Shown: positions 25,043 through 36,033, counted from the stretch's first letter. The stretch: DNA of 64,000 nt from Hyphococcus sp. (GCA_021776335.1 JAJFGB010000005.1:172778-236777); one strand, 5' to 3'. Translations and numbers: made by a program. The notes: generated by a model from the sequence alone, not told the origin.

Positions 25043-27049
25043 TTATTCGCCCTTTTTGTCTTCTTCGCTCGGCGGGCTGCCAAAAAGACTGTCGAGGAGA
25101 CCGAGCGCGGCTTCCTCCGGTGTTGGCTCATCTTGTGGTTCGGCATTCTCATCGGCAGTAGATTCGTCCTCTTCTTCATTGCCGCCCGTCACACCTTTCA
25201 ATACATCGCGCAGCGTATTTTGCGCGCCGCTCAGCACGAGCGCTTCTGCATCAATACCGATGGTCGGTTTTGAAAATGTGCCGCCAATGCGCATCGGGAT
25301 GGTAACGGATCGTGCACCTGATCCGTCAATTGAGTCAGTCGCGCGCGGGCTGAGCCGGAGATCAATAGTCTGCAAAGGTAGATTGATGTCGCCCCTTCCG
25401 GTCATTGTGAGATAGGGGCCGTTTAAGGTGATTGTTGGCGCATTGACGAGGCCGTTAGTGATTTTGAAGTTTGAAAGAAGTTCCGAAAAATCAGTTTGCT
25501 CAGTTGGGCCACGCGCTTCACTGATGGCGCTCGCCAGTGTTGCGGGATTAAACCCCTGCTGAAGTGTGGCGGCGGCGCGTGCAATCTTTGCAATATTGAC
25601 GCCCTTCAGTGCGCCATTGGCAATGTCAAAGCCGCCGGCGCCGTCCATGGATGACATGATCGCTGCCTGACTGGCGCCGCTGGCGGCAAAATTGAATTTG
25701 AAGGAGCCAAGCCCCAAAAGATTGTCGTGCTTTAGGAGGTCGAGCGAAAACGGTTGCGCTTGTACTGCGCCCATATCGAAGTTGCCGGACAGCGATGGTG
25801 TTGCGCCCCGGGCATTGACGACGACCCGGCCCGACCCCTGACCGCCATACATGGCAAGTTCGGGAATGTCGGCGGTGAGACGGCCGTTGTCGACAACCAA
25901 TTTGAGGCGGCTCTGACCCAATTCGAGATCATTCAGAAAAATCGCATCAGTGGATATATCGAAATCGGCGTCGACATTGCGCAGGCTTGAAAAATTGATC
26001 GGCGCTTCAGACCAGGCGGGAAAACCGGCAGCGTTTTCAGATGGCGGTGGCAGATAGCGGCGTAGATCCAGCTTGTCGGTAGATAAAACGCCGCCAGCTT
26101 TCGGCCGTATGCCGCTCCAGTCGAATCGCAAAGCTCCTTGCGCGGTGATGTCATCAAAAGTGAGGTCGCTGTTGGAAAGGCGCAATGATGTCGACCCGCC
26201 GTCGACTTCACCGGCAAGGGTCAATCGGTCGAAACCCGGCGCTTCTGCGAGATCAAGACCAAGCAATGCTGCAAATGCAGGCAAGTCGGGTGCGTCGAGG
26301 CGCACCGGTCCCTTATAGCCTAGTGTGGCGCCGGGATCGATTGTCAGGTCGGCGCCAAGAACAGCGCTACCGATCTTGAGGTCGATTTTCAGATTGCCGG
26401 GTTCCTTACGCAACATATCGGCAAGGCTGGTTAAGACGATGTCGATTTTCGAGGGCGCGCCCTGAAGCAACATATTTCCATGCGCCTCTAGTGGTTCGGC
26501 AAGGCTGTTGAGTGTAACGGTCAAATTTATGGCTTCGGCGGCGTAACTTTTGCCGGCAGCATTGTCGCTGAAATGCGCTTTGCCGCTGATGATGCGCATA
26601 TCGCCGAAACGAATGTCCCTTGTTTCTCGATCGCTTGTCTGTGCTGCGCCGGGTTCGTCATCAGCTGCAAAATTCCAGTTGACGCGACCATCGGATGTGC
26701 GCGCCAGGACAATATCGGGTTCAGTAAGAATGAAGCGGTCAACCTCCACCGCACCAGATAAAAGGCTGAATAGTTTCACGCCAATATCGGCTTCACTGAC
26801 CCGCGCCAGGTAATCGCCCTCAAAGCCATCCGCGTTCGCTATTTCGAGGTTTTCAACATGAAATGCTGTATGCGGTATAATCCGGAAGGATAGATTGTCG
26901 CCTATCGTCACGTCGCGCCCGACGGCGTTCGAGGCAGCGAGTTCAATCCGATCTTTATAAGCGGCGACCGGAATTATCCCGGGCGCAAAAATAAGAACGG
27001 CGATTGCAACGGCAACGAGGGCGACGAGGAAAAAAAGGATCCGGCTCAT
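25043..27049 (-). CDS. AsmA-family envelope protein
   Basis: A 668-residue protein anchored by one N-terminal helix (ILFFLVALVAVAIAVLIFAPGIIPV) with a long periplasmic domain. AsmA hallmarks are the N-terminal block AASNAVGRDVTIGDNLSFRIIPHTAFHVENLEIANADGF and the C-terminal AsmA_2 block with LDLLKHDNLLGLGSFKFNFAASGASQAAIMSSMDGAGGFDIANGALKGVNIAKI. AsmA-like proteins are repeating beta-groove proteins thought to move phospholipid between membranes. The C-terminus is strongly acidic (GGNEEEDESTADENAEPQDEPTPEE). It is divergent from recA. Related in theme to mlaA/mlaC further right in the window. Confidence 0.87.
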   Translation of the reverse strand: MSRILFFLVALVAVAIAVLIFAPGIIPVAAYKDRIELAASNAVGRDVTIGDNLSFRIIPHTAFHVENLEIANADGFEGDYLARVSEADIGVKLFSLLSGAVEVDRFILTEPDIVLARTSDGRVNWNFAADDEPGAAQTSDRETRDIRFGDMRIISGKAHFSDNAAGKSYAAEAINLTVTLNSLAEPLEAHGNMLLQGAPSKIDIVLTSLADMLRKEPGNLKIDLKIGSAVLGADLTIDPGATLGYKGPVRLDAPDLPAFAALLGLDLAEAPGFDRLTLAGEVDGGSTSLRLSNSDLTFDDITAQGALRFDWSGIRPKAGGVLSTDKLDLRRYLPPPSENAAGFPAWSEAPINFSSLRNVDADFDISTDAIFLNDLELGQSRLKLVVDNGRLTADIPELAMYGGQGSGRVVVNARGATPSLSGNFDMGAVQAQPFSLDLLKHDNLLGLGSFKFNFAASGASQAAIMSSMDGAGGFDIANGALKGVNIAKIARAAATLQQGFNPATLASAISEARGPTEQTDFSELLSNFKITNGLVNAPTITLNGPYLTMTGRGDINLPLQTIDLRLSPRATDSIDGSGARSVTIPMRIGGTFSKPTIGIDAEALVLSGAQNTLRDVLKGVTGGNEEEDESTADENAEPQDEPTPEEAALGLLDSLFGSPPSEEDKKGE

Positions 27050-27252
27050 ATCGGTCTTCTTGCACTCCGATTTCTAAACAACTGATGGACGCATGGCCTT
27101 CTCGCGTAATTTCTGCGCGGGCCGCAACGCTTTCTTGTTTAACGTAGAATCAAACGCGCGCCCATGGGGCGCTGTGGCTTCTGTTATGAGCGCGGTGTGA
27201 GGGGGGTATTTTTTGGACATTATGAGAACAAATATGAAAAAAATAATGTTTT

Positions 27253-27272
27253 CAATACTATATGTAGTATTG
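27253..27272. promoter_or_regulatory. 20-base palindrome upstream of recA
   Basis: Perfect inverted repeat CAATACTA-TATG-TAGTATTG, 74-93 bases before the recA start. It sits directly upstream of an SOS-like motif. Unknown regulator. Confidence 0.45.
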
Positions 27273-27280
27273 CCAAAAGA

Positions 27281-27295
27281 GAACAAATCACGTAC
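27281..27295 (+). promoter_or_regulatory. Imperfect alphaproteobacterial SOS box
   Basis: GAAC-AAATCAC-GTAC matches the alphaproteobacterial LexA motif GAAC-N7-GAAC at seven of eight fixed positions and lies about 50 bases before recA. The longer run GAGAACAAAT recurs at 27224-27233, giving two direct copies 55 bases apart. LexA control of recA is expected from family knowledge; the mismatch leaves this uncertain. Confidence 0.5.
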
Positions 27296-27345
27296 ATCAC
27301 CGTTTCATTGACAGGGTAGTCCCCTGTAAGGCAACGGAGGCAGTG

Positions 27346-28440
27346 ATGGCTAAGGGCGATCTGAAATTGGTGGAGATGGGCGGCGTGGATAAGTCAAAGG
27401 CATTGGAAGCGGCAATGTCGCAGATTGATAAGGCTTTTGGCAAAGGTTCGCTCATGCGCCTCGGGGACCGCGAGGTTGTCGAAATGGAATCAATTTCAAC
27501 GGGTTCTCTTGGCCTCGATATCGCTCTCGGCATTGGCGGGCTGCCAAAAGGCCGGGTCGTTGAGATTTACGGTCCGGAAAGTTCCGGCAAAACGACGCTG
27601 GCGCTACATGTCGCCGCGGAGACTCAAAAAATCGGCGGCACAGCCGCCTTTATTGACGCCGAACACGCGCTTGATCCGGTTTATGCACAAAAGCTCGGGG
27701 TCAATCTTGACGATCTCTTGATCTCGCAGCCGGATACAGGCGAACAGGGACTTGAAATTGCCGACACGCTGGTGCGCTCCGGTGCGGTTGACATCTTGAT
27801 CGTCGATTCGGTGGCGGCGTTGACGCCGCGCGCCGAGCTTGAGGGTGAAATGGGCGATTCGTTGCCCGGCCTGCAGGCGCGGCTAATGAGCCAGGCGCTC
27901 CGTAAGCTGACGGGATCGATTTCGAAATCCAATACGCTGGTTATTTTCATTAATCAGATCCGGATGAAGATTGGTGTGATGTTCGGCTCACCGGAGACCA
28001 CAACCGGCGGCAATGCGTTGAAATTTTATTCTTCGGTGCGTCTCGACATTCGTCGCATCGGCATGATCAAAAATCGCGACGAGGTTGTCGGCAACCAGAC
28101 TCGGGTCAAAGTCGTTAAAAACAAGGTTGCGCCGCCCTTTAAGCAAGTTGAGTTCGACATCATGTACGGCGAGGGCGTTTCCAAGACCGGTGAGCTTGTT
28201 GACCTTGGAGTTAAAGCTGACGTGGTCGAAAAATCAGGCTCTTGGTACTCTTATAATTCCGAACGTATCGGCCAGGGGCGGGAAAACGCAAAACAGTTCT
28301 TGAAAGACCATCCGGATATGGCGAATGAGATCGAGCGTGCAATCCGCCAGAATGCCGGTCTTGTTGCTGAAGAAATGCTGACCGGTGAGAGCGATAGCGA
28401 CGATGATGCAGATGGCGCTGAGGCGGCGGAAGCTTCTTAA
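27346..28440 (+). CDS. recA: Recombinase RecA
   Basis: ATP-dependent strand-exchange protein and LexA co-protease. The 364-residue product has the N-terminal oligomerisation helix ([22 protein letters not shown]), Walker A GPESSGKT (about residues 76-83), Walker [16 protein letters not shown] strand ([10 protein letters not shown]), the L2 loop segment [38 protein letters not shown], and an acidic C-terminus ([17 protein letters not shown]). A GTG lies one codon before, but the ATG at 27346 is 5 bases after GGAGG and is preferred. The recA ... alaS order is typical of Alphaproteobacteria. Confidence 0.97.
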   Translation: MAKGDLKLVEMGGVDKSKALEAAMSQIDKAFGKGSLMRLGDREVVEMESISTGSLGLDIALGIGGLPKGRVVEIYGPESSGKTTLALHVAAETQKIGGTAAFIDAEHALDPVYAQKLGVNLDDLLISQPDTGEQGLEIADTLVRSGAVDILIVDSVAALTPRAELEGEMGDSLPGLQARLMSQALRKLTGSISKSNTLVIFINQIRMKIGVMFGSPETTTGGNALKFYSSVRLDIRRIGMIKNRDEVVGNQTRVKVVKNKVAPPFKQVEFDIMYGEGVSKTGELVDLGVKADVVEKSGSWYSYNSERIGQGRENAKQFLKDHPDMANEIERAIRQNAGLVAEEMLTGESDSDDDADGAEAAEAS

Positions 28441-28596
28441 GAGAAAAACCTCCTTACCGATTACCACTGCGCGTCCATCTGTAACTGCGCGGCGGTAACT
28501 GCATCCAGGCCTTCCGCGCGCCGTGTTATTGCGGCATGCTGATCGCGATGGGTGCGCTTCTATAGCCTCATATCGACCATCAAAAAGGAGAGAACA

Positions 28597-28965
28597 ATGA
28601 TAGGATATGTGACGCTCGGCGCCAATGATGTTGAAAAAGCCGCAAAGTTTTACGATGAGCTGCTTGGCGAAATGGGCGCCAAGCGATTTATGGAATCAGA
28701 CAGTTTTGTCGCCTGGTCGACTGCGCCGGGATCGCCCGGCGTTTCGGTGATAAAGCCCAATGATGGAAATGCCGCGAGCGTTGGCAATGGCGTCATGGTG
28801 GCGCTCGCCTGCGACAAACCCGAAACTGTTGATAAGCTCTATAACAAGGCGATCGAACTCGGCGCCAAGGATGAGGGGCCGGCAGGGCCGCGGGGCGACA
28901 AATTCTATGCTGGCTATTTTCGTGATCTTGACGGCAATAAGTTGAATTTTTTCTGCATGACCTGA
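28597..28965 (+). CDS. VOC (glyoxalase-like) family protein
   Basis: A 122-residue vicinal-oxygen-chelate fold protein: MIGYVTLGANDVEKAAKFYDELLGEMGAKRF forms the first beta-alpha-beta-beta-beta unit and KAIELGAKDEGPAGPRGDKFYAGYFRDLDGNKLNFFCM the second, with the common FRDLDGNKLNFF ending. VOC proteins are metal-dependent lyases, dioxygenases or resistance proteins; this short DUF-like subgroup is poorly characterised. AAGGAGAG before the ATG at 28597 decides the start over an upstream frame. It sits between recA and alaS. Confidence 0.82.
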   Translation: MIGYVTLGANDVEKAAKFYDELLGEMGAKRFMESDSFVAWSTAPGSPGVSVIKPNDGNAASVGNGVMVALACDKPETVDKLYNKAIELGAKDEGPAGPRGDKFYAGYFRDLDGNKLNFFCMT

Positions 28966-29160
28966 TTGGCCGGATTTGGCGCCGCCCTGGCGTGATGACG
29001 GCATTTGTTCAACTGGAAGATATGCCGGATCTCGACTGCTTCTATCGGATGGGGGGCTGATCTAGACGCATGGGGCCTATCAACGCTAAGACCTTTACCG
29101 CGTCGGCGCCGTTTACTCGGGCCGGCGCGGTTTCACATTGCCAGACAGGCCGGAATTTCC

Positions 29161-31827
29161 ATGACGTCGTTAAAAGACATCCGTTCGCAGTTTCTGAATT
29201 TCTTCGCTGAACGCGGCCATCATGTTGTGCCGTCTGCGCCTTTGGTGCCGCAAAATGATCCGACCCTGCTATTCGTCAATGCTGGCATGGTGCCGTTCAA
29301 GAATACTTTTACCGGGGCTGAAAAGCGCGATTATGTGCGCGCAGCCTCTTCCCAAAAATGCGTGCGTGCTGGCGGTAAGCATAATGATCTCGACAATGTC
29401 GGCTATACGGCGCGCCACCACACATTTTTTGAGATGCTCGGTAATTTCTCCTTCGGCGATTATTTCAAGGAAGAAGCAATCGATGCTGCATGGACGCTCA
29501 TCCATAAGGACTTTGGACTGGCTGCGGACCGGCTCACTGTAACGGTTTATCACACCGACGATGAGGCCTTTGATCTTTGGCGAAAGATTGCCGGTTTGCC
29601 GGAGGCGCGCATTATCCGCATTCCGACCCATGATAATTTCTGGGCCATGGGCGACACAGGGCCGTGTGGGCCGTGTTCTGAAATTTTCTATGACCATGGC
29701 GATCACATTCCTGGCGGTCCGCCGGGCAGCGCTGATGAAGACGGCGACCGTTTTGTCGAAATCTGGAACCTTGTTTTCATGCAATATGAAAAGCATGGCG
29801 GTGGCGCGCAGATTGACCTGCCCAGGCCGTCAATCGATACCGGCATGGGGCTCGAGCGGATCGCAGCCGTGTTGCAGGGCGTTCATGACAATTATGATGT
29901 GGATCTCTTTCGTACGTTGATTGCGGCCTCTGTGGATATGACGGACCGAAAGGCTGAGGGTAACGATAAGCCGGCGCATCGCGTGATCGCGGATCATTTG
30001 CGCGCCTCAAGTTTTCTGATGGCCGATGGCGTCGCGCCCTCCAATGAAGGGCGCGGCTATGTCTTGCGGCGCATCATGCGCCGGGCCATGCGTTACGCTC
30101 ATGGGCTTGGCGCCCGCGATCCGTTGCTGACGCGGCTGGCGCCTGTTTTGGTGCAGGAAATGGGCGGTGCGTTCCCGGAACTTGTCCGGGCGGAAACGCT
30201 GATTGTTGAAACGCTGCGCTCGGAAGAAGAAAAATTCCGCAGCCTGCTTGATCGCGGATTGAAACTTCTTGAACAGGAGGTTGTGGGCCTTGGCGACGAT
30301 GAGCCTCTACCTGGCAAGGCGGCTTTTAAACTTTATGATACTTTCGGTTTTCCTCTCGACCTGACTCAGGATGCGCTTCGTCGCGAAGGCCGTGATGTTG
30401 ACGTCGAAGGTTTTGAAACAGCGATGCAGGCGCAACGGGCAGCAGCCCGCGCGGCATGGGCGGGCTCAGGCGACACAGCCGATGAAACGCTCTGGTTTGA
30501 CTTGCGCACGCAGCATGGCGCTACGGAATTCCTCGGCTATATCCATGATGAAGCAGAAGGGGTCGTACAAGCGATCATCAGCGACGGTAAATGCGTCGAC
30601 AAAGCGTCAGCGGGCGACAAGGTTGAGATTATCGTCAATCAATCGCCATTTTATGCAGAATCCGGCGGACAGGTTGGTGACGCTGGCGTGATCACGTCGG
30701 ACAACGGCGTCGCCATAACGGTCGATGATGTTCAAAAGCGGGCCGGCGCACTCTTTAGCCATATCAGCCGAGTTGAAAAAGGCGAAATCAGCGTTGGCGA
30801 CGCCGTCCTTTTGTCAATCGACGTTGAACGCCGCGCCCGGATACGCGCAAATCATTCGGTAACTCATATCGCTCATGCGGCGCTGCGTGAAGTGCTGGGG
30901 CCCCATGTGGCGCAAAAAGGCTCGCTTGTTGCGTCTGAACGGATGCGCTTTGATATTACTCATCCAAAGCCGATCACGCTCGAGGAAATTGCTGAAGTCG
31001 AACGGCGTGTTAACATGGTCGTCCGCCAAAACACGCCTGTGGAAACACGCATCATGTCATATGATGACGCTGTAGCCTCTGGCGCCGTGGCGTTGTTTGG
31101 CGAGAAATATGACGATGATGTTCGCGTGCTGACGATGGGCCGCGCGCTTGACGGCGAGGATAAACCTTACTCGGTTGAACTTTGCGGCGGCACCCATGTG
31201 GTGCGTCTCGGCGATATCGCGCTCTTTAAGGTTATCGGCGAAAGCGCAGTTTCTGCTGGCGTCCGCCGCATCGAAACGCTTACCGGTGAAGCGGCGCGGC
31301 AATATCTTGATCAACAGGCAGGGTTAGCGCGTCAGGCATCCGATACGCTGAAAACAACACCAGAGGATTTGCCGACACGGATCGAGGCGCTTGTGGCTGA
31401 GCGCAAAAAACTCGAGCGTGAGCTTGGCGAAGCAAAAAAAGCGCTCGCGCTTGGCGGCGGGGCGCCGTCAGGCGACGATGATTATCGTGAGCTTTCCGGT
31501 GTTAAATATGCCGGCCGTGTGCTGGAGGGCGTTGCGCCAAAAGACCTGCGCGGCCTTGTTGATGCAACCAAGAAAAAGCTCGGTTCGGGCGTTGCCGCTT
31601 TCATTGGCGTTAATGACGGCAAGGCGGCGGTTGCCATTGGTGTAACGGACGACCTTACCGCGCGGATTTCCGCAGTTGATCTGGTGCGTATCGGCGCGGC
31701 TGCGGTCGGCGGCAAGGGTGGCGGCGGGCGACCGGATATGGCGCAGGCCGGCGGACCTGATGGGGCGAAGGCAGCTGATGCTGTTGAGGCTATTGCCAAA
31801 CAGATTGAGGTTGCCGCCAGCGCCTGA
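29161..31827 (+). CDS. alaS: Alanine--tRNA ligase
   Basis: Charges tRNA-Ala and edits mischarged Ser/Gly. The 888-residue product has the class II core ([56 protein letters not shown] about residue 85; [15 protein letters not shown]), the editing domain with [15 protein letters not shown] and the Zn-binding [14 protein letters not shown] (about residue 674), and the C-terminal DHHA1-like domain with the Gly-rich [18 protein letters not shown] frame opens upstream at 29005 but the family N-terminus [15 protein letters not shown] starts at ATG 29161. The leader before it (29085-29150) contains GC-rich inverted segments of unknown role. Confidence 0.96.
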   Translation: MTSLKDIRSQFLNFFAERGHHVVPSAPLVPQNDPTLLFVNAGMVPFKNTFTGAEKRDYVRAASSQKCVRAGGKHNDLDNVGYTARHHTFFEMLGNFSFGDYFKEEAIDAAWTLIHKDFGLAADRLTVTVYHTDDEAFDLWRKIAGLPEARIIRIPTHDNFWAMGDTGPCGPCSEIFYDHGDHIPGGPPGSADEDGDRFVEIWNLVFMQYEKHGGGAQIDLPRPSIDTGMGLERIAAVLQGVHDNYDVDLFRTLIAASVDMTDRKAEGNDKPAHRVIADHLRASSFLMADGVAPSNEGRGYVLRRIMRRAMRYAHGLGARDPLLTRLAPVLVQEMGGAFPELVRAETLIVETLRSEEEKFRSLLDRGLKLLEQEVVGLGDDEPLPGKAAFKLYDTFGFPLDLTQDALRREGRDVDVEGFETAMQAQRAAARAAWAGSGDTADETLWFDLRTQHGATEFLGYIHDEAEGVVQAIISDGKCVDKASAGDKVEIIVNQSPFYAESGGQVGDAGVITSDNGVAITVDDVQKRAGALFSHISRVEKGEISVGDAVLLSIDVERRARIRANHSVTHIAHAALREVLGPHVAQKGSLVASERMRFDITHPKPITLEEIAEVERRVNMVVRQNTPVETRIMSYDDAVASGAVALFGEKYDDDVRVLTMGRALDGEDKPYSVELCGGTHVVRLGDIALFKVIGESAVSAGVRRIETLTGEAARQYLDQQAGLARQASDTLKTTPEDLPTRIEALVAERKKLERELGEAKKALALGGGAPSGDDDYRELSGVKYAGRVLEGVAPKDLRGLVDATKKKLGSGVAAFIGVNDGKAAVAIGVTDDLTARISAVDLVRIGAAAVGGKGGGGRPDMAQAGGPDGAKAADAVEAIAKQIEVAASA

Positions 31828-31892
31828 GGGCCGGACTTACAATCTGCGTAGGAGGACGCGTTCTGACGACGTTAAAAGCGCGAGTATATAAA

Positions 31893-33053
31893 GTGCTGGA
31901 GGCTGGTCATTCTCATGACTGGCAAAGCCGCGCCTTTGAAACGGTGATGGCGGCATTGATCATTCTCAATGTTATTGCTTTTTCTATCGAGACCGTGCCG
32001 GCGATCCATGATCGTTACGCTGTATCTTTTGCTATATTCGATCTCGTTTCGATCATGATCTTTACGGTCGAATACGCGGCGCGCTTGTGGGTGTGTACGG
32101 AGCACCCGCCGTTTCGGGGGGTGCAATCATGGCGCGCACGCCTGAAGTTTGCGCGCAGCCCTTTTATGATCGTGGATCTCCTGGCGATCGCGCCTTTTTA
32201 CCTCAGCTTCCTGATGGTTGTGGATCTGCGTGTCTTGCGGATTTTTCGTTTATTGCGGTTTTTCAAGCTGGCGCGTTATTCGCCAGCGTTCAACACGATG
32301 CTGCGCGTCTTGACGCGTGAGCGATCAGCGCTGATGGGCGTGGCGATCGTCATGCTGGGGTTGATCATTATTTCTGCCTCCCTGCTTTATCTGATCGAGG
32401 GGCATTTGCCGGGGAGCGAATTTTCCACTGTTCCTGAGGCCATGTGGTGGGCAGTCGCGACATTGACGACGGTCGGTTATGGCGACGTGACGCCGGAAAC
32501 GCCTATGGGCAAGCTATTCGCCGGTGTTGTGATGGTCGCTGGCCTTGGTTTTTTTGCGCTTCCTATTGGCATTATCGCCAGCGGTTTTATGGAGGAATTC
32601 CGGCGCAAGGAATTTGTCGTCACCTGGGGCATGGCAGCGCGCGCTTCGGTTTTTAGCGTTTTGAATCCGCGGGAGATTGCCGATGTACTGACTGTCCTCA
32701 AGGCGCGCACAGCGCCGCCAGGATCAGTGATCGCCGTCGATGGCGAACGGCCGGGCGCACTTTTTATGATCGGTTCAGGTGATGTTGAAATCCGCGATGT
32801 AGACCGGCCGGACCTTGAACCCGTCAATCTCGGCGAAGGCGAGTTTTGGGGAGCGCGGTCGCTTCTAACCGGTGAACAGGCCGAGACCGCAACGGCGACA
32901 TCAACCTGTGATCTGATTGTTCTTGACCAGGATGACTTTAAAACACTTTCGCGCACACGTCCGCAACTTTACCAACGGCTCTTAAGTTGTCTTGCGGATG
33001 CTGCCGATCCTTTTGCGGTGTCAGCGCTGCAAAAGGACAGTGCTGCGTCTTAA
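31893..33053 (+). CDS. Voltage-gated-type K+ channel with cyclic nucleotide-binding domain
   Basis: A six-segment cation channel of 386 residues. S1 (MAALIILNVIAFSI), S2-S3, and an S4-like helix with regularly spaced Arg (DLRVLRIFRLLRFFKLARY) are followed by the S5-pore-S6 unit with the K+ selectivity filter TLTTVGYGD (about residue 190) and S6 GVVMVAGLGFFALPIGIIASGF. A C-terminal cyclic nucleotide-binding fold follows (PGSVIAVDGERPGALFMIGSGDVEI, LGEGEFWGARSLLTGEQAETATATSTCDLIVLDQDDF). The layout matches bacterial channels such as MloK1. The first standard start is the GTG at 31893, but a good GGAGG site (31851-31855) is 7 bases before an in-frame CTG at 31863. The stop overlaps the convergent gene by 4 bases. 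Confidence 0.88.
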   Translation: MLEAGHSHDWQSRAFETVMAALIILNVIAFSIETVPAIHDRYAVSFAIFDLVSIMIFTVEYAARLWVCTEHPPFRGVQSWRARLKFARSPFMIVDLLAIAPFYLSFLMVVDLRVLRIFRLLRFFKLARYSPAFNTMLRVLTRERSALMGVAIVMLGLIIISASLLYLIEGHLPGSEFSTVPEAMWWAVATLTTVGYGDVTPETPMGKLFAGVVMVAGLGFFALPIGIIASGFMEEFRRKEFVVTWGMAARASVFSVLNPREIADVLTVLKARTAPPGSVIAVDGERPGALFMIGSGDVEIRDVDRPDLEPVNLGEGEFWGARSLLTGEQAETATATSTCDLIVLDQDDFKTLSRTRPQLYQRLLSCLADAADPFAVSALQKDSAAS

Positions 33054-33712
33054 TCGCGGCTTGCTTGCGCGGTAGTTTTGATCTTGATGCGGCCGCCCGA
33101 TGATTTGTCGATATTCACGCGGGTCGGATTACCATAGACCGAAACATGTCCACCGCTCGATGCGTCAGCGACAAGAGATTCGCGAACGACCAACGTGCCG
33201 TGACCGCCGCTGGAAACATCAATATTAGCATTTTCGCAAACAAGCTGCGTGCCATCGAGATTGGCGCCGCTGGATAGGTCAAGTGCGCAGCTGTCGCAAT
33301 TGCCGCTGATTTCGGCATGGGCGCCGCTGGATAAATCCATGGCAAAATCGCGCGCGTCGACATTGGTGACCTTTGCATGAGAGCCTGAAGAGGCGCCAAA
33401 GCCGGTCAGCTCAGGCACAGACACAGTCACTTTGTAACTGGCTTTCTTGTTGTGCCAGCTGAGGCGGTTCCACTCCCGCGAGACGGACAGTTCGCCATTT
33501 TTGACCTTGATCTCAAAATCGCTGAAATCGCCATTGTCGGTTTCCACCATGATGGATTGGTCTGCGCCAACGTTAGCGATCAGCTTTACCCCGGACGATA
33601 CATCAATCCGATCAAAGTCCGGCAGATCAAAATCGCGGCTCTCGGCAGAGGCCGGGGCAGCTGCGATTATGGCAACGCTGAAAGCGGCAAGGGAAACTGA
33701 GGCGAATTTCAT
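33050..33712 (-). CDS. Exported GIN-domain (DUF2807) protein
   Basis: A 220-residue secreted protein with signal peptide (FASVSLAAFSVAIIAAAPASA) and a putative auto-transporter-like GIN domain (DUF2807): FDRIDVSSGVKLIANVGADQSIMVETDN opens it, and a ladder of repeats with SSG motifs follows (GASSGSHAKV, DLSSGAHAEI, DLSSGANLDG, DVSSGGHGTL, DASSGGHVSV, DKSSGGRIKI), consistent with a right-handed beta-helix. Start 33712 is preferred to 33724 because GGAG lies 6 bases before it. Likely envelope-associated; function unknown. Confidence 0.82.
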   Translation of the reverse strand: MKFASVSLAAFSVAIIAAAPASAESRDFDLPDFDRIDVSSGVKLIANVGADQSIMVETDNGDFSDFEIKVKNGELSVSREWNRLSWHNKKASYKVTVSVPELTGFGASSGSHAKVTNVDARDFAMDLSSGAHAEISGNCDSCALDLSSGANLDGTQLVCENANIDVSSGGHGTLVVRESLVADASSGGHVSVYGNPTRVNIDKSSGGRIKIKTTAQASRD

Positions 33713-33889
33713 GACCTTCTCCATAGCGGTCTCTACGCAATAACTAGCTCAATATGTGGCATGGACGGTTAAAAATGGCGATAGGGCATGCGGCAAGCCG
33801 CCCCAAAACCGGGGGGAATGGGTCAAAAAGCTGTTCACGATTGCGCCAAGGCCCGGAAACACCCGCCTTTCGACGCCCGAAACAGCCGC

Positions 33890-35104
33890 TTAGGCCCCCA
33901 TCGCCAGCTGGAAATTTTCGTCCACTTTTTCAAGGAATCCGGTGGTGGTGAGCCATTTTTGTTCAGCCCCAATCAAGAGGGCGAGGTCCTTGGTCATGTG
34001 GCCAGCCTCGACGGTCTTGATCACCGTTTCTTCAAGTGTCTGGGCGAATTTGATCAGCGCATCATTGCTGTCGAGCTTGCCGCGATGGGCAAGGCCGCGC
34101 GTCCAGGCGAAGATCGACGCGATTGAGTTGGTCGAGGTTTCCTGGCCTTTTTGGTGCTGGCGGTAATGTCGCGTCACTGTGCCATGCGCAGCTTCAGCTT
34201 CGACCGTTTGACCGTCCGGCGTCAGCAGAACCGACGACATTAGTCCGAGCGATCCAAACCCTTGCGCAACTGTGTCTGACTGGACGTCGCCATCATAGTT
34301 TTTGCACGCCCAGACATAACCGCCAGACCATTTCATGCAGGCCGCAACCATATCGTCGATCAGCCGGTGTTCGTAGGTCAGACCGTGGGCGTCAAATTTT
34401 TCCTTGAACTCAGTTTCGTACATTTCCTGGAAGAGGTCTTTGAAACGGCCATCATATTTTTTCAGGATCGTGTTCTTGGTCGACAGGTAAAGTGGATATT
34501 TGCGCTGGAATGCGTAGTTAAATGAGGCGCGCGCAAAATCGCGGATCGACTGGTCGAGATTATACATGCCCATATAAATGCCCGAAGACGGCGCTTCAAA
34601 CACTTCATGTTCAATCTCTTCGCCGTTGTCGCCGACCCATTTCATCGAAAGTTTGCCCTTGCCCGGGAACAGCATATCGGTCGACCGATATTGGTCGCCG
34701 AAAGCGTGTCGGCCGATAATGATCGGTTGCGTCCAGCCCGGCACCAGCCGCGGCACATTGCGGATGATGATCGGCTCGCGAAAGACAACCCCGCCAAGAA
34801 TGTTTCGGATGGTGCCGTTAGGCGAGCGCCACATCTGTTTCAGGCCGAATTCCTCAACCCTCGCTTCATCCGGCGTGATTGTCGCGCATTTTACGGCGAC
34901 GCCGTATTTTTTGGTCGCTTCCGCCGCGTCGATCGTAATCTGGTCATTGGTCTCGTCGCGGCTTTCGATGCCAAGGTCGAAATATTTCAGGTCGAGATCG
35001 AGATAGGGATGGATCAGCTTGTCCTTGATCATCTGCCAGATGATCCGGGTCATTTCGTCCCCGTCCATTTCGACAACTGGATTTTCGACTTTTATTTTTT
35101 GCAT
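33890..35104 (-). CDS. icd: NADP-dependent isocitrate dehydrogenase
   Basis: TCA-cycle enzyme of the homodimeric (mammalian-like) subfamily, oxidising isocitrate to 2-oxoglutarate with NADP+. At 404 residues it has the normal length. Signatures are [85 protein letters not shown]-type metal site ([21 protein letters not shown]) and [34 protein letters not shown]. The long upstream frame to 35278 is non-coding; the start [15 protein letters not shown] at 35104 fits the family. Transcribed divergently from trmJ. Confidence 0.96.
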   Translation of the reverse strand: MQKIKVENPVVEMDGDEMTRIIWQMIKDKLIHPYLDLDLKYFDLGIESRDETNDQITIDAAEATKKYGVAVKCATITPDEARVEEFGLKQMWRSPNGTIRNILGGVVFREPIIIRNVPRLVPGWTQPIIIGRHAFGDQYRSTDMLFPGKGKLSMKWVGDNGEEIEHEVFEAPSSGIYMGMYNLDQSIRDFARASFNYAFQRKYPLYLSTKNTILKKYDGRFKDLFQEMYETEFKEKFDAHGLTYEHRLIDDMVAACMKWSGGYVWACKNYDGDVQSDTVAQGFGSLGLMSSVLLTPDGQTVEAEAAHGTVTRHYRQHQKGQETSTNSIASIFAWTRGLAHRGKLDSNDALIKFAQTLEETVIKTVEAGHMTKDLALLIGAEQKWLTTTGFLEKVDENFQLAMGA

Positions 35105-35250
35105 GAATAACCTACCGGGATTGCTATTGTGCGGCGCTGAATGCGCTGATGATGTGGATTGCTTGCGCGGGCCTATAGCATTGGCGGCCCTGTGAGCAAA
35201 GGGGCGAAAATGAGCGTAAAGAGGCTTTGGGGAAGGAAGTGCGGCTGCCA

Positions 35251-36033
35251 ATGAGTGATGGGCGATTAAGCAGGACAAAAGCGCAGGAGCGTGTCGCTCC
35301 GGCGCCCATTTTTGTACTGGTCGAACCGCAAATGGGTGAAAATATTGGCGCTGCCGCCCGCGCTATGTTGAATTTTGGGGTTTCGGGCCTGCGGCTGGTC
35401 AATCCTCGCGACGGCTGGCCTAATCCGAAAGCCGCCGCTATGGCGTCCGGCGCCGCAATTGTGATCGATCAGGCGCGGGTGTTTGAGACCGTCGATGAGG
35501 CCGTCGCCGATTGTAAATATGTGATTGCCGCGACGGCGCGCCGGCGCGAGTTGATGTTGCCGGTGCTGGATCCTGTTGAGGCGGCAACAGCTTTACTCAA
35601 ACGCATTGACGTCGGGGAAAACTGCGCGATTTTGTTTGGCGGTGAGCGCAATGGGCTCTCCAGCGACGATGTCGCTCGTGCGGATGCGATTTTATCGGTG
35701 CCGGTCAATCCGGCTTTTGCCTCACTCAATCTTTCTCAGGCCGCATTGATTGCCGCCTATGAATGGTCGCGTGCGCAGGATTATGGGGTCGTAGGAAGTC
35801 CGTTAGCGGATGAGCCTGCGGCAAGCCGGGAAGATGTGACACGGCTCATCGACCATCTTGAAACCGAGCTCGAGAAGGCGGGTTATTTTTATCCGCCCGA
35901 AAAACGCGCGTCGATGGCGCGGAACCTGCGCGCAGCTTTTACCCGCGCCGGGTTTACGGACACTGAAGTGCGCAGCCTGCGCGGCGCCGTCAAAGCGCTG
36001 GCAAATCGAAAGATCCATCATGACAAGACCTGA
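35251..36033 (+). CDS. trmJ: tRNA (cytidine/uridine-2'-O)-methyltransferase TrmJ
   Basis: SpoU/TrmH-superfamily (SPOUT) methyltransferase that 2'-O-methylates position 32 of tRNAs. The 260-residue product begins the fold at [50 protein letters not shown] and ends it with the knot motifs [19 protein letters not shown] and [25 protein letters not shown]-terminal helical extension ([58 protein letters not shown]) is typical of TrmJ. The start may be ATG 35251 or TTG 35227; the ribosome site GGAAGGA is far from 35251. Its 3' end overlaps yhhQ by 14 bases. Confidence 0.9.
   Translation: MSDGRLSRTKAQERVAPAPIFVLVEPQMGENIGAAARAMLNFGVSGLRLVNPRDGWPNPKAAAMASGAAIVIDQARVFETVDEAVADCKYVIAATARRRELMLPVLDPVEAATALLKRIDVGENCAILFGGERNGLSSDDVARADAILSVPVNPAFASLNLSQAALIAAYEWSRAQDYGVVGSPLADEPAASREDVTRLIDHLETELEKAGYFYPPEKRASMARNLRAAFTRAGFTDTEVRSLRGAVKALANRKIHHDKT

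Noticed and set aside
29085..29150. GC-rich inverted segments before alaS as a possible regulatory leader
   Set aside because: Pairing is interrupted and no known alaS leader or riboswitch motif is seen.
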